DNA of 40,090 nucleotides, taken from the NCBI GenBank assembly GCA_015068245.1, contig SVKU01000020.1, positions 1 through 40,090 of the forward strand, in the 5' to 3' direction. Below, piece after piece: positions 7,018-14,522 of the stretch. Positions within the stretch are counted from its first letter, which is position 1, and every line of letters starts with the position of its first letter. The notes under the pieces are model-generated. The model did no database searches and was not told where the DNA came from. It worked only from the letters and a program-made list of their open reading frames with translations. Both the position numbers and the translations under genes were made by a program. This stretch comes from Oscillospiraceae bacterium (GTDB taxonomy: Bacteria > Bacillota > Clostridia > Oscillospirales > Oscillospiraceae).

Positions 7018-7725
7018 TTATCCAAATGCCGCTGCGGTTTCCAGTGCAATTTCCATCATCTGGGTAAAGGTGTGCTGACGTTCTTCGGCAGTGGTCTCTT
7101 CACCTGTGAGCAGATGGTTGGATACAGTCAGAACGGTAAGGGCACGTTTTTTTGCTTTGGCGGCGTTCATATACAGAGCGGCAGCTTCCATTTCAACTGC
7201 CAGAACGCCCATTTCCGTCCACTTATCGTTGTCTTCTGCGGGGCCGTAAAACACGTCGCTGGACACCACGTTGCCCACATGGTAGGGCACGTTCTTTTCT
7301 TCCGCAGCCTTTACGGCAGCGGTCAGCAGTTCCCAGCTGCAGATGGGGGCGTAGGTGCCTGCCAGCTTATACTGGGCGGCATAGTTGGAATCGGTGCAGG
7401 CGCCCATGGCGAAAACAACGTCACGAACCTTGACATTTTCCTGCATACCGCCGGTGGTGCCCACACGAATGATATTGTCTACATCATAGAAGTTGAACAG
7501 CTCATAGCTGTAAATGCCCATGGAGGGCATGCCCATGCCGCTGGCCATAACGGAAACCTTTACACCCTTGTAATAGCCGGTATAGCCCTGGACTCCACGG
7601 ATATTGTTTACCAGCACAGCGTTTTCAAGAAAGGTTTCTGCAATGAATTTTGCACGGAGAGGGTCGCCGGGCATAAGCACGGTCTTGCCGAAATCTCCGG
7701 GGTTGGCACTGTTGTGAGAAGTCAT
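7018..7725 (-). CDS. deoD: Purine-nucleoside phosphorylase, DeoD (hexameric) type
   Basis: Cleaves purine (deoxy)nucleosides with phosphate to a free base and (deoxy)ribose-1-phosphate. At 235 aa it has the normal length. Conserved blocks are VLMPGDPLRAK (16-26), the phosphate site RVGTTGG (87-93), VEMEAAALY (177-185) and a C-terminal GEETTAEERQ. One residue is odd: the block that reads TVSDH in E. coli and B. subtilis enzymes is TVSNH here, putting Asn203 where the catalytic general acid Asp204 normally sits. That change should alter activity on 6-oxopurines. The start ATG follows AAGGAG by about 8 nt, and the rpiB stop is only 3 bp upstream. Paired with rpiB, ribose-1-phosphate could feed pentose metabolism, though a phosphopentomutase is not in view. 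Confidence 0.92.
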   Translation of the reverse strand: MTSHNSANPGDFGKTVLMPGDPLRAKFIAETFLENAVLVNNIRGVQGYTGYYKGVKVSVMASGMGMPSMGIYSYELFNFYDVDNIIRVGTTGGMQENVKVRDVVFAMGACTDSNYAAQYKLAGTYAPICSWELLTAAVKAAEEKNVPYHVGNVVSSDVFYGPAEDNDKWTEMGVLAVEMEAAALYMNAAKAKKRALTVLTVSNHLLTGEETTAEERQHTFTQMMEIALETAAAFG

Positions 7726-7728
7726 GTC

Positions 7729-8172
7729 TTATTCTCCTTTGTTCTCGATAGCGGTGATCTTATCTACACGGCGCTGATGGCGGCCGCCTTCAAACTCGGT
7801 GTTGAGGAAGGTCTCAACAATGCGCAGGGCAAGATTCTTGCCCACAACACCTGCGCCGATAGCCAGCATATTGGAATCGTTGTGGCGGCGGGTCATTTCG
7901 GCGGAAAAAGCGTCGGAGCAAAGGGCACAGCGTATGCCTTTGACCTTATTGGCGGTGATGGAAACACCTATACCGGTGGTACATACAACTATACCCTTTT
8001 CGCATTTGCCGGAAGCCACTGCTTCGGCGGCAGCTTCCGCAAAATCGGGATAGTCGCAGCTTTCGGTATTGTGGCATCCGAAATCCTCGACCTCCAGACC
8101 TTTGGAGGTCAGCAGTTCTTTAATTTCTTCTTTCAGGGCGTATCCGCCGTGATCACTGGCTATGGAAATCAT
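7729..8172 (-). CDS. rpiB: Ribose-5-phosphate isomerase B
   Basis: Interconverts ribose-5-phosphate and ribulose-5-phosphate; 147 aa, the standard length. SDHGGYALK (6-14) and VVCTTGIGVSITANK (62-76) are the family signatures; Cys64 is the catalytic base position and GIG 67-69 lines the phosphate site. HNDSN (97-101) also fits. The start ATG at 8172 has GAGGAG about 9 nt upstream; the frame stays open further upstream, but that part reads through an inverted repeat and is not coding. The stop lies 3 bp from the deoD start, so the two are co-translated. Some RpiB-like proteins act on galactose-6-phosphate or allose-6-phosphate, but the nucleoside phosphorylase neighbour favours ribose-5-phosphate. 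Confidence 0.92.
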   Translation of the reverse strand: MISIASDHGGYALKEEIKELLTSKGLEVEDFGCHNTESCDYPDFAEAAAEAVASGKCEKGIVVCTTGIGVSITANKVKGIRCALCSDAFSAEMTRRHNDSNMLAIGAGVVGKNLALRIVETFLNTEFEGGRHQRRVDKITAIENKGE

Positions 8173-8207
8173 AGTATTCTTCTCCTCTTTTAAAAATTCA
8201 TTGCAAA

Positions 8208-8255
8208 GTAGGGGCGACCTTTGGTCGCCCACGGGCGGCGAAACGCCGCCCCTAC
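8208..8255. repeat. Palindromic intergenic repeat (GTAGGGGCG .. CGCCCCTAC)
   Basis: The ends GTAGGGGCG and CGCCCCTAC pair, and two internal hairpins (GCGACC-ttt-GGTCGC and GGGCGGCG-aaa-CGCCGCCC) fill the middle. It lies between rpiB and the folate transporter gene. The triplet-loop hairpins are of the same style as in the arrays at 4171 and 30936. Confidence 0.8.
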
Positions 8256-8288
8256 GATGTGGCAACAAAGATTGTTCGTAAATCACAT

Positions 8289-8888
8289 TTATTTTATAAT
8301 CGGCAGCTTCTTCTGGGGCGGTATCAGTTTCAGGCTTGTCAGCGCAGGCAGCAGCAGCCGCAGCACAACGCACATGACAATTACCTCAACAGGCAGCATG
8401 GCAAGGTTTTTTACCACAGAGGTGGCAAAATAGTAATAATATCCCTTGCCGTAAAGCATGGAACTCCATACGCAGCCAAGACCAACATTGATGAAAAGGT
8501 TCACAGTCAGCCTTGCCAGCAGCACCCGGAGTATGCTCAGCCTGCGGCGATACAGATACAGGCCGTAGACCACGAAGGTCAGCACGCAGGTCAGGGTATA
8601 ACCCGGGAAAAAGCCCCATTCGGGATGCATCATAAAGGAAATAAGGTCTGCCGCTACGCCGCAGAGGATACCCACCAGCGGACCGCAGATGATGCTGCAG
8701 ATAATGTCTGCAATAAAGGTGAAATGTATTTGCAGACTCTGGGAAATGGGTATGTAAAACATGGACAGAACGGTGTGCAGAGCAACAAACAGCGCAGCTA
8801 TACACAAAGTGCGGATACTTTTGAATTCCCCGGCAGACCTCTGCCAGAATTCGGCACTGTTGAGGGGTAAAAACTTCAGTTCGGACAT
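8289..8888 (-). CDS. folT: Folate-family ECF transporter S component (FolT-like)
   Basis: The substrate-binding membrane subunit of an energy-coupling-factor transporter; 199 aa with about six hydrophobic segments starting at IRTLCIAALFVALHTVLSMF. Landmarks of the folate S-component family are the IHFTFIADIICSIICGPLVG region (about 64-83), a PEWGFFPGYTL loop (about 98-108) and a terminal transmembrane helix ending KLIPPQKK. The start ATG at 8888 follows GGAGG by 7 nt; an earlier frame start lacks a site. The tetrahydrofolate riboswitch in its leader is independent evidence that the cargo is a folate. The EcfA/EcfT energising module is not in the window, as expected for group II S components. 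Confidence 0.88.
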   Translation of the reverse strand: MSELKFLPLNSAEFWQRSAGEFKSIRTLCIAALFVALHTVLSMFYIPISQSLQIHFTFIADIICSIICGPLVGILCGVAADLISFMMHPEWGFFPGYTLTCVLTFVVYGLYLYRRRLSILRVLLARLTVNLFINVGLGCVWSSMLYGKGYYYYFATSVVKNLAMLPVEVIVMCVVLRLLLPALTSLKLIPPQKKLPIIK

Positions 8889-8943
8889 AGAAAAACCTCC
8901 ATGGGCAGTTGCCACATGGCGGCATAATCAGATCAGACGTCAT

Positions 8944-9056
8944 GCAGCAGCGGGATGCGGTCTGCGCACGGCGATACACTTCGTCCGAAGGACAACTCCC
9001 CGTCCCTCCGGCACTGGATATCCAAATGGATAAGACCCGCACAGACCTACTCTGCC
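8944..9056 (-). ncRNA. Tetrahydrofolate (THF) riboswitch upstream of folT
   Basis: Read on the minus strand from 9056, the leader starts GGCAGAGTAGG, runs through GTGCGGG, has the conserved GGGGAGTTGTCC-ttcg-GGACGAAG-like core at about 8974-8998, and ends with GCATCCCGCTGC, which pairs back to GGCAG at the 5' end. These are the diagnostic blocks of the THF aptamer found before folT genes in Firmicutes. About 55 nt separate it from the folT start, a distance typical of control of ribosome access. Identification is from remembered consensus. Confidence 0.8.
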
Positions 9057-9076
9057 AGTTATTTAGTTATATTTAC

Positions 9077-9104
9077 ATTATAGCCACATTATTTGTAATT
9101 ACAA
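9077..9104 (-). promoter_or_regulatory. Promoter of the folT riboswitch leader
   Basis: TTGTAA (9104-9099), a 16-bp spacer and a perfect TATAAT (9082-9077) on the minus strand. Transcription would start about 10-15 nt before the riboswitch 5' stem, which supports both calls. Confidence 0.68.
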
Positions 9105-9115
9105 GTTATATTTGC

Positions 9116-9144
9116 TTGTATTCCCTAATTTTTTGCAGTATATT
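9116..9144 (+). promoter_or_regulatory. Promoter of the GNAT gene
   Basis: TTGTAT (9116-9121), a 17-bp spacer and TATATT (9139-9144), about 45 bp before the GNAT start. It is divergent from and only 11 bp away from the folT promoter. Confidence 0.55.
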
Positions 9145-9149
9145 AATTC

Positions 9150-9181
9150 AGGTTAAAGGTTACAGGTGTAAGGTTAAAGGA
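9150..9181. repeat. Heptamer arm, four units, that supplies the GNAT ribosome binding site
   Basis: AGGTTAA, AGGTTAC, AGGTGTA and AGGTTAA followed by AGGA, exactly in 7-bp register. The closing AGGA(G) is the Shine-Dalgarno of the GNAT gene. It has the same four-heptamer architecture as the AGGGATC-type arms elsewhere in the window, with different sequence. Confidence 0.75.
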
Positions 9182-9189
9182 GAAATACC

Positions 9190-9936
9190 ATGAACTATAC
9201 ATTTTTTGAAGAATTGCAGTCCAATGCTTTCCCCGCTTTGCAGACCGTTATGTACGACGGCTGGAGCGTCCGTTTCGGCGGCGGGTTCACTCTGCGTGTA
9301 AACTGTGCCAACCCTATGTATGAGGGAACTTTGCCTGCGGCGGAGAAGATAGATCATGTGGAAAATCTGTACACTGTCCGAAACATGCCGCCCATGATAA
9401 AAGTCCATGACGGTATGACTGACCGGGACACTGTCAATGCCGAGTTGGACAGGCGCGGTTACGCCGAAATGCGCCGGGGAAACATCTTTGTTTGCGATCT
9501 TGAGCAGAATCCACCCAAAACCACCGGTCTTGCAGTGGTCAGCGAAGTCATGACCGATGACTGGCTGACGGATTTTCTTGATATGAACGGCACCACAGAT
9601 CCCGTTCAGCGTGAAGCCGCATTCAAAATGCTGAAAAACATAGCCATGCCTATTCAGGCGGCCTCTATTGTTGAAAACGGACGCATTATCGCCTGTGGTC
9701 TCGGCGTTTATGAGCGTGGTTACGTGGGTCTGTACGACATTTTTGTAGACAGCTCATGCCGCCGCCGTGGTCTTGGCGGGGAGATTTGCTCCGCCATCAT
9801 GGCAAAGGGCAGGGAGCTTGGAGCCCATCACGCCTATTTGCAGGTTCTGGCTGATAATTTCGGCGCAAGAAAGCTGTATTACGGTCTGGGTTACGAAGAA
9901 AGCTACGAGTATTGGTTCAGAGTTAAGAACAACTGA
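9190..9936 (+). CDS. GNAT family N-acetyltransferase
   Basis: A 248-residue cytoplasmic protein. The C-terminal half carries the GNAT fold: the acetyl-CoA pyrophosphate-binding motif A is seen as VDSSCRRRGLGGEICSAIM (about 196-214, R-R-x-G-L/x-G pattern), followed by HAYLQVLADNFGARKLYYGLGY (motif B; N-x-x-A-x-x-L-Y-x-x-x-G-Y-x-E). The N-terminal about 110 residues form a second, degenerate lobe, as in larger two-lobed acetyltransferases. The start ATG follows AGGAG by 7 nt. It stands alone, with its own promoter and a terminator shared with oadB. The acceptor substrate cannot be predicted. Confidence 0.85.
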   Translation: MNYTFFEELQSNAFPALQTVMYDGWSVRFGGGFTLRVNCANPMYEGTLPAAEKIDHVENLYTVRNMPPMIKVHDGMTDRDTVNAELDRRGYAEMRRGNIFVCDLEQNPPKTTGLAVVSEVMTDDWLTDFLDMNGTTDPVQREAAFKMLKNIAMPIQAASIVENGRIIACGLGVYERGYVGLYDIFVDSSCRRRGLGGEICSAIMAKGRELGAHHAYLQVLADNFGARKLYYGLGYEESYEYWFRVKNN

Positions 9937-9993
9937 TGCAACATTGGTGCCGCACTGCGTGCAGCACGTGATAAAGGGTCTTTGACACACTGA

Positions 9994-10025
9994 AAAAGCT
10001 CTGCTGTAAAAACAGCAGAGCTTTT
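9994..10025. terminator. Bidirectional terminator between the GNAT gene and oadB
   Basis: AAAAGCTCTGCTGT, loop AAAA, then ACAGCAGAGCTTTT: a 14-bp perfect stem with A-run and T-run on either side. It serves the GNAT gene (plus) and oadB (minus). Confidence 0.9.
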
Positions 10026-10033
10026 ATATGCTT

Positions 10034-11152
10034 TTATCCAAACACTGTCAGCAGGAAACCTGCCGCAACAGCGGAGCCGATAACGCCGGCCACGTTGGGT
10101 CCCATGGCGTGCATCAGCAGGAAGTTTGAGGGGTTGGCTTTCTGGCCAACGATTTGGGAAACCCGGGCAGCCATGGGAACGGCGGAAACGCCTGCGCTGC
10201 CGATAAGGGGATTGATCTTTCCTTTGGTGAGCTTGCACATCAGCTTGCCTAACAGCAATCCGCCAATGGTTGAGAAAGCAAAAGCAAACAGACCGAGCAG
10301 GATGATCTTGATGGTGGAAAACTGAAGGAAAGTTTCTCCTACTGCCTTTGCGCCGACACTGGTGCCCAGGAAAATGGTGACTATATTCATTAAGGCATTC
10401 TGAACGGTGTCGGACAGGCGGTCGGTAACACCGCATTCTTTAAACAGGTTGCCCAGCATCAGGCAGCCCAGCAGCGGCGCCACAGAGGGCAGCAGCAGTG
10501 CTGTGAACAGGGTTACAACAATGGGGAAAACGATTTTTTCGGTCTTGGAAACCTCACGCAGCTGTTCCATCTTTATCTGACGCTCTTCTTCAGTGGTCAG
10601 CAGCTTCATAATGGGAGGCTGAATGATGGGGATAAGAGCCATGTATGAGTAGGCGGCAACGGCAATAGCCGGCAGCAGATGAGGAGCCAGATTGTTGGTC
10701 AGGAAAATGGCGGTGGGGCCGTCAGCTCCGCCGATAATGCCGATAGAAGCGGCTTCGGCAGGGGAGAATCCCAACAGATTGGCAACGGTGAACGCCACAT
10801 AAATGCCCAGCTGGGCTGCTGCGCCCAAAAACAGGCTGCTGGGGTTGGCTATCAGCGGGCCGAAGTCCGTCATAGCACCTACGCCCATAAAAATCAGACA
10901 GGGGTAAATATTCCACGACACGCCTTTGCTCAGATAGTACAACAGGCCGCCTTCGTCAGTCATACCTGCCAGCGGCAGGTTTGCCAGCAGCATGCCGAAA
11001 GCAATGGGGATCATCAGCAGCGGTTCATACTGCTTGACTATGCCTAAGTAAAGCAGAACCACAGCTACACCCAGCATTATAAGCTGCTGGACAGAAATGG
11101 TTGCAAAACCCGAAGTCAGGCACAGTTCCTTTAATGTTGCAATAATATCCAT
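10034..11152 (-). CDS. oadB: Na+-translocating decarboxylase beta subunit (OadB family)
   Basis: The membrane subunit that decarboxylates carboxybiotin and exports Na+. At 372 aa it has about nine to eleven hydrophobic segments. The family signature [10 protein letters not shown] (141-150) contains the Na+-binding Asp144, and [15 protein letters not shown] near residue 320 is the second conserved helix with the functional Ser. The ribosome binding site GGAGG lies 6 nt before ATG and only 12 bp after the biotin-carrier stop, so the genes are one operon ending here at a shared terminator. The complex couples decarboxylation to a Na+ gradient. The same beta family also serves methylmalonyl- and glutaconyl-CoA decarboxylases; the OadA-type alpha gene in this operon decides for oxaloacetate. 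Confidence 0.93.
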   Translation of the reverse strand: MDIIATLKELCLTSGFATISVQQLIMLGVAVVLLYLGIVKQYEPLLMIPIAFGMLLANLPLAGMTDEGGLLYYLSKGVSWNIYPCLIFMGVGAMTDFGPLIANPSSLFLGAAAQLGIYVAFTVANLLGFSPAEAASIGIIGGADGPTAIFLTNNLAPHLLPAIAVAAYSYMALIPIIQPPIMKLLTTEEERQIKMEQLREVSKTEKIVFPIVVTLFTALLLPSVAPLLGCLMLGNLFKECGVTDRLSDTVQNALMNIVTIFLGTSVGAKAVGETFLQFSTIKIILLGLFAFAFSTIGGLLLGKLMCKLTKGKINPLIGSAGVSAVPMAARVSQIVGQKANPSNFLLMHAMGPNVAGVIGSAVAAGFLLTVFG

Positions 11153-11164
11153 ATACGCCCTCCG

Positions 11165-11554
11165 TTAGCCGATAACAGCCAGCACATCGCCGGAAACTAC
11201 GGCTTTACCCACAGAAGCGGAAACGGAAACTACGGTGCCGTCCTTACCGGCGAAAATTTCGTTTTCCATCTTCATGGCTTCCAGAGTGCAGATAAGGTCG
11301 CCGGATTTTACAGCCTGACCGGCGGTGACCTTTACGGAAAGGATGGTGCCGGGCATGGGGGCGGTAACGGGAGTACCGTTTACGGGTGCTGCGGGAGCAG
11401 CGGCAGGTGCGGCAGCGGGAGCAGCCACAGGAGCTGCAGCCACGGGAGCAGCTGCGGCAGGTGCGGGAGTATCGCGAACATCTATCAGTATGGCTTCGCC
11501 GCGTTCGACCTCAACTTCGTAATCCTTGCCGTTGAGAGAAACAAGATATTTCAT
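11165..11554 (-). CDS. Biotin carboxyl carrier subunit of the Na+ decarboxylase
   Basis: A 129-aa carrier. The N-terminal about 28 residues (MKYLVSLNGKDYEVEVERG) form the small beta segment typical of decarboxylase carriers, then an Ala/Pro-rich flexible linker spans about 30-58. The biotinyl domain follows, with EAMKM at 92-96; Lys95 is the biotinylation site, and APMPGT (65-70) is the matching turn. It shuttles CO2 from the alpha subunit to OadB. Its ATG overlaps the oadG stop (TAATG), indicating coupled translation. In many oxaloacetate decarboxylases this domain is fused to the alpha subunit; here it is a separate gene, as in the methylmalonyl-CoA decarboxylase arrangement. Confidence 0.93.
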   Translation of the reverse strand: MKYLVSLNGKDYEVEVERGEAILIDVRDTPAPAAAAPVAAAPVAAPAAAPAAAPAAPVNGTPVTAPMPGTILSVKVTAGQAVKSGDLICTLEAMKMENEIFAGKDGTVVSVSASVGKAVVSGDVLAVIG

Positions 11555-11910
11555 TAGTCCTTTTTCCTTTCCTTGATAGATATGAACCGCAGCTCATTAA
11601 GGGGAGCTTTCAGTTCGTCGGCCACGATGGCCATGACCATGGCAGCGGTCTGATCGTCCACGTCGAACAGCTTTATCTCGCCCAGAGAACCGGGAGCCGG
11701 AACTTTGTTGGGGTCAGCGGCAGGTGCTGCGGGAGCAGCGGAAGCTGCCACCGGGGCAGCTGCAGGAGCTTTTTTGGCGCCGACGGACAAAATTTTGGAG
11801 ATTATCCTTATAAAAAAGCTAATAAGGATAAGCACAAAGAAGACAACGCATATGCCAAGAAGGGAGACCAGCAGACTATCTGCCAGGCTCATATGTTCCA
11901 AAGTTGCCAT
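11554..11910 (-). CDS. oadG: OadG-like gamma subunit of the Na+ decarboxylase
   Basis: A 118-aa assembly subunit: one N-terminal transmembrane helix (about 11-35, LLVSLLGICVVFFVLILISF), then an Ala/Pro linker and a short acidic C-terminal domain (ELKAPLNELRFISIKERKK). Members of the family anchor the alpha subunit to OadB. The start at 11910 is about 12 nt from AAAGGA, a loose fit; an internal ATG at 11892 is an alternative. The gap of about 190 bp back to oadA holds a heptamer arm and a branched hairpin, so oadA may be expressed separately or at a different level from oadG-carrier-oadB. Confidence 0.85.
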   Translation of the reverse strand: MATLEHMSLADSLLVSLLGICVVFFVLILISFFIRIISKILSVGAKKAPAAAPVAASAAPAAPAADPNKVPAPGSLGEIKLFDVDDQTAAMVMAIVADELKAPLNELRFISIKERKKD

Positions 11911-11937
11911 AGCAATGACTTTTCCTTTCGTTTTAGT

Positions 11938-11969
11938 AGGGGTCAGGGATCAGGAAGCAGGGATCAGTG
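11938..11969. repeat. Heptamer arm, four units (single arm) upstream of oadG
   Basis: AGGGGTC, AGGGATC, AGGAAGC and AGGGATC followed by AGTG, in exact 7-bp register. It is identical in plan to the arms around the four-helix-bundle gene at 34001-34434. No partner arm was seen. Confidence 0.8.
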
Positions 11970-12013
11970 GGTTCTATTTACGAATTCACCTGCAACCTTT
12001 TACCTGACTCTGT

Positions 12014-12079
12014 CGGGTTTTGATCGGTTTTGCGAAGCAAAATGCGGTCGGTCATATTTGACCGCAAGAGAAAAACCCG
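12014..12079 (-). terminator. Branched hairpin after oadA, probable terminator or attenuator
   Basis: The outer stem CGGGTTTT/AAAACCCG encloses two hairpins: TTTTGC-gaa-GCAAAA (12028-12042) and TGCGGTC..GACCGCA (12043-12066). On the minus strand it begins about 25 bp after the oadA stop. There is no long T-run, so full termination is uncertain; it could reduce read-through into oadG. Confidence 0.5.
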
Positions 12080-12103
12080 GAGAAGTGAAAACTTATTTTT
12101 CGC

Positions 12104-13486
12104 TTAGTCTTCAAGTTTTACAATGCTGTAGGAGCTGGTGCGCTCTTCCTTTTCCTTGCGCTTTGCAAAATGCTTTTCTGCCAGAACAGGGAAGGAAATG
12201 TAGCTGAGAACGTCACGCTCGTCACGAGCCTTGTCGCCCAGTTCGGCGGCAGTTTTTTCCACCATGGGTTCAAGAGTGTCGGCGTAGCGTCCGGTAAGGG
12301 GCTGTTCGTCGCCGAGAACTTTCTTTATAAGCTCGGGGTCGACGGTTCCGGGAGGAGTACCGTATTCGCCTCGCAGGTATGCCTTGACCTCCATGCTGAC
12401 ATTTTTGTAGCGTTCGCCGGCAAGGACGTTGTTGACAGCCTGAACGCCCACGATCTGAGAGGTGGGAGTCACCAGAGGAGGATAGCCCAGGTCTTTTCTT
12501 ACTCTGGGAGTTTCTGCAAGAGCTTCGTCAAACTTGTCCATAGCGTTCTGCATTTTCAGCTGAGAGATAAGGTTTGACAGCATACCGCCGGGAACCATAT
12601 AGTTCAGAGCGTCGGTATCGGTGGCCATAACGGTGGGGTCAAGCTGGCCGGATTCCAGACACTCGTTGCGGATAGGCTTGAAATAATCGTTGATCTGCTT
12701 CAGAACAGCGGTATCCACGTCCACGTCATATCCCAGCTGCTTGAGAGCGTAGGCCAGTGTTTCGGTGGCAGGCTGGCTGGTGCCGCCGGAGAAGCAGGAA
12801 ATAGCTGTGTCGATAACGTCGGCTCCCGCTTCAACAGCCTTAAGGCAGGTCATGAAAGCAAGGCCTGTAGTGCAATGAGTGTGGAGAATAACGGGCAGAT
12901 CTACGCTGCCCTTAATGGCAGAAACCAGTGCATAAGCCTCCTGAGGACTCATAACGCCTGCCATATCCTTGATGCAGATGGAGTTGGCACCCATGGACTG
13001 CATATCCTTGACCAATTTGACATAGTTGTCAAGCGTGTGGACAGGGGAGGTGGTGTAGGAAATGGCGCAGGAAGCGTGAGCTCCCCGTTTGAGGGTTTCG
13101 TCCACGGCAACTTCAAGATTGCGCAGGTCGTTAAGTGCGTCAAAAATGCGGATAATGTCGATACCGCAGTCTACAGCGTTGCGTACAAATGCACGAACCA
13201 CATCATCGGGATAATGCTTGTAGCCAAGTATATTCTGGCCGCGCAGCAGCATCTGCAGCTTGGTGTTGGGCATCTTTTTGCGGATCTTCTGCAGTCTTTC
13301 CCAGGGATCTTCGTCCAGATAACGCAGGCAGGTATCAAATGTTGCGCCGCCCCAGCACTCCACAGAGTAGAAGCCGGCCTGATCCATGGTTTCGAGAATA
13401 GGTTCGAACTTGCTGTAAGGCAGGCGGGTGGCGATAAGTGACTGGTTGGCGTCACGCAGTACGGTTTCTGTGAATTGGACCTTCAT
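12104..13486 (-). CDS. oadA: Oxaloacetate decarboxylase alpha subunit (carboxyltransferase)
   Basis: Transfers the carboxyl group of oxaloacetate to the biotin carrier, yielding pyruvate. At 460 aa it is the carboxyltransferase part only (the biotin domain is a separate gene). Motifs of the pyruvate-carboxylase 5S/OadA family are RDANQSL (11-17, substrate binding), KDMAG with the candidate carbamylated/active Lys173, and the metal-binding HTH at 202-204, within a TIM barrel. I chose ATG 13486 because the protein begins MKVQFTETVLRDANQS as in relatives; an ATG at 13498 sits directly on the AAAGGA site. An alternative name is pyruvate carboxylase subunit B, but the downstream oadG, carrier and oadB genes favour the Na+ pump. 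It is divergent from the MarR-gltS genes. Confidence 0.92.
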   Translation of the reverse strand: MKVQFTETVLRDANQSLIATRLPYSKFEPILETMDQAGFYSVECWGGATFDTCLRYLDEDPWERLQKIRKKMPNTKLQMLLRGQNILGYKHYPDDVVRAFVRNAVDCGIDIIRIFDALNDLRNLEVAVDETLKRGAHASCAISYTTSPVHTLDNYVKLVKDMQSMGANSICIKDMAGVMSPQEAYALVSAIKGSVDLPVILHTHCTTGLAFMTCLKAVEAGADVIDTAISCFSGGTSQPATETLAYALKQLGYDVDVDTAVLKQINDYFKPIRNECLESGQLDPTVMATDTDALNYMVPGGMLSNLISQLKMQNAMDKFDEALAETPRVRKDLGYPPLVTPTSQIVGVQAVNNVLAGERYKNVSMEVKAYLRGEYGTPPGTVDPELIKKVLGDEQPLTGRYADTLEPMVEKTAAELGDKARDERDVLSYISFPVLAEKHFAKRKEKEERTSSYSIVKLED

Positions 13487-13881
13487 TCCGATAATCATTC
13501 CTTTCGCTTTTTCCGCACAAAGTTTTCCGAAAAACACGGCTTATGAATAATTGTGCGGATAGTCTTTCAAAACAGTTGCACTTAAGATACCATAATCTGC
13601 TGAAAAAATAAAGCTAATTTTTTGTGAAAACCTTGATATTTTGCCGTTTTGCGCCGCAAAAAGAGTGTTAATTTTTTAATTAACAAAGTGGCGGCGATTT
13701 TCAAGGATATTGAATATTTATGTTCGTCAAATTGCATAAAGATTCGTTTTGCCCCAAGCGGAAATTTGGCACCGTTTATTTGGGCGTGGTTGAAAACATT
13801 GAACTCAAAGCAGCAATCGGTTGTTGCTTTGTTAAGGTATAGGTTCATTTGTCCGCAACAGTTAACGCCGGTTTATCAAAA

Positions 13882-13911
13882 CTTTACCTTTGAGCCTTCA
13901 ACCTTTAACCC
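13882..13911. repeat. Heptamer arm (AGGTT type), single
   Basis: On the minus strand it reads GGGTTAA, AGGTTGA, AGGCTCA, AAGG: 7-bp periodic and related to the arm at 9150-9181. The register decays after three units. Confidence 0.5.
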
Positions 13912-13930
13912 ATAATTAGCACCATACTCG

Positions 13931-13959
13931 TTGACTTTTTCTTTTGAATTCAATATAAT
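13931..13959 (+). promoter_or_regulatory. Strong promoter of the MarR gene with a palindromic spacer
   Basis: TTGACT (13931-13936), a 17-bp spacer and TATAAT (13954-13959). The spacer contains the perfect palindrome TTGAATTCAA (13944-13953), a plausible operator for autoregulation. The MarR ATG is about 37 bp downstream of the -10. Confidence 0.78.
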
Positions 13960-13995
13960 TTACTTAAAATATTTAAACAATTGGGAGCTGATAAA

Positions 13996-14418
13996 ATGCT
14001 GTATCGGGAAGTTGAAAATCTTTACAAAAAGTTTCGCCTTATGCACTACAAAAGCCTGTTCGGCAGAGTAGGTGAGCGCGACGGCAGTCTCAGCGCAACG
14101 GAAGCTTTTTCCGTGGATGCCATTTATCTGCTGAACGAGCCTACCATCAAGCAGTTTTCCGAATACCTTGGCATATCTCAGCCCAACGCTACATACAAAA
14201 TCAACAGCCTGTCCGACAAAGGCTACGTTGTCAAGCTTCCTTCCACAGACGATAAGCGTGAGTTCCATCTTCAGGTGACCGACAAGTTTTTTGGCTACCT
14301 TGACATGAGAAGTCAGTTCATCGCCGATGCCGTTTCGTCGCTGGAGGGCAAATATTCCGACGAGGAGCTGGATCTTTTCCGTAAAATGCTCCACGACCTC
14401 AGCGACAGCGTAAAGTAA
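13996..14418 (+). CDS. MarR-family transcriptional regulator
   Basis: A 140-aa winged-helix regulator. The DNA-binding part is clear: TIKQFSEYLGISQPNATYKI (helices 2-3, about 47-66), INSLSDKGYVVKLPSTDDKR with the wing motif DDKRE (about 65-85), then VTDKFF. N- and C-terminal helices (about 1-25 and 105-140) would form the dimer interface. I chose ATG 13996, 8 nt after GGGAG; an in-frame TTG at 13981 precedes that site. It lies 104 bp ahead of gltS and divergent from oadA, so it may control both the Na+/glutamate symporter and the decarboxylase, as well as itself through the palindrome in its own promoter. The ligand is unknown. Confidence 0.88.
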   Translation: MLYREVENLYKKFRLMHYKSLFGRVGERDGSLSATEAFSVDAIYLLNEPTIKQFSEYLGISQPNATYKINSLSDKGYVVKLPSTDDKREFHLQVTDKFFGYLDMRSQFIADAVSSLEGKYSDEELDLFRKMLHDLSDSVK

Positions 14419-14522
14419 AGACAAAAACAAAAATCTCTTTCTTCGTTTATTTCCCCGGGTTAGGTCTTTTTCTGTATCCCGCGGTTTAAATAAATTTTTG
14501 AATGATAAAAGGAGGTTTCCCC

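Larger units (their letters stand above)
13487..13995. other. Divergent intergenic region between oadA and the MarR gene
   Basis: About 510 bp with no convincing gene. It contains a hairpin TTTTGC-gc-GCAAAA-like element near 13645-13665 and GTTAATT-tttt-AATTAAC at about 13667-13684, both possible operators; a heptamer arm at about 13882-13911; and the MarR promoter. Overlapping frames of about 88 codons on each strand have no ribosome binding site and are judged spurious. Confidence 0.5.

Noticed and set aside
8172-8373. An N-terminal extension of RpiB by 67 residues
   Set aside because: The extension translates an inverted repeat; the standard RpiB start with a good ribosome site is at 8172.
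13582-13915. Two overlapping 88-codon frames in the oadA-MarR gap
   Set aside because: No ribosome site, no family features, and they cover a heptamer arm and promoter region.
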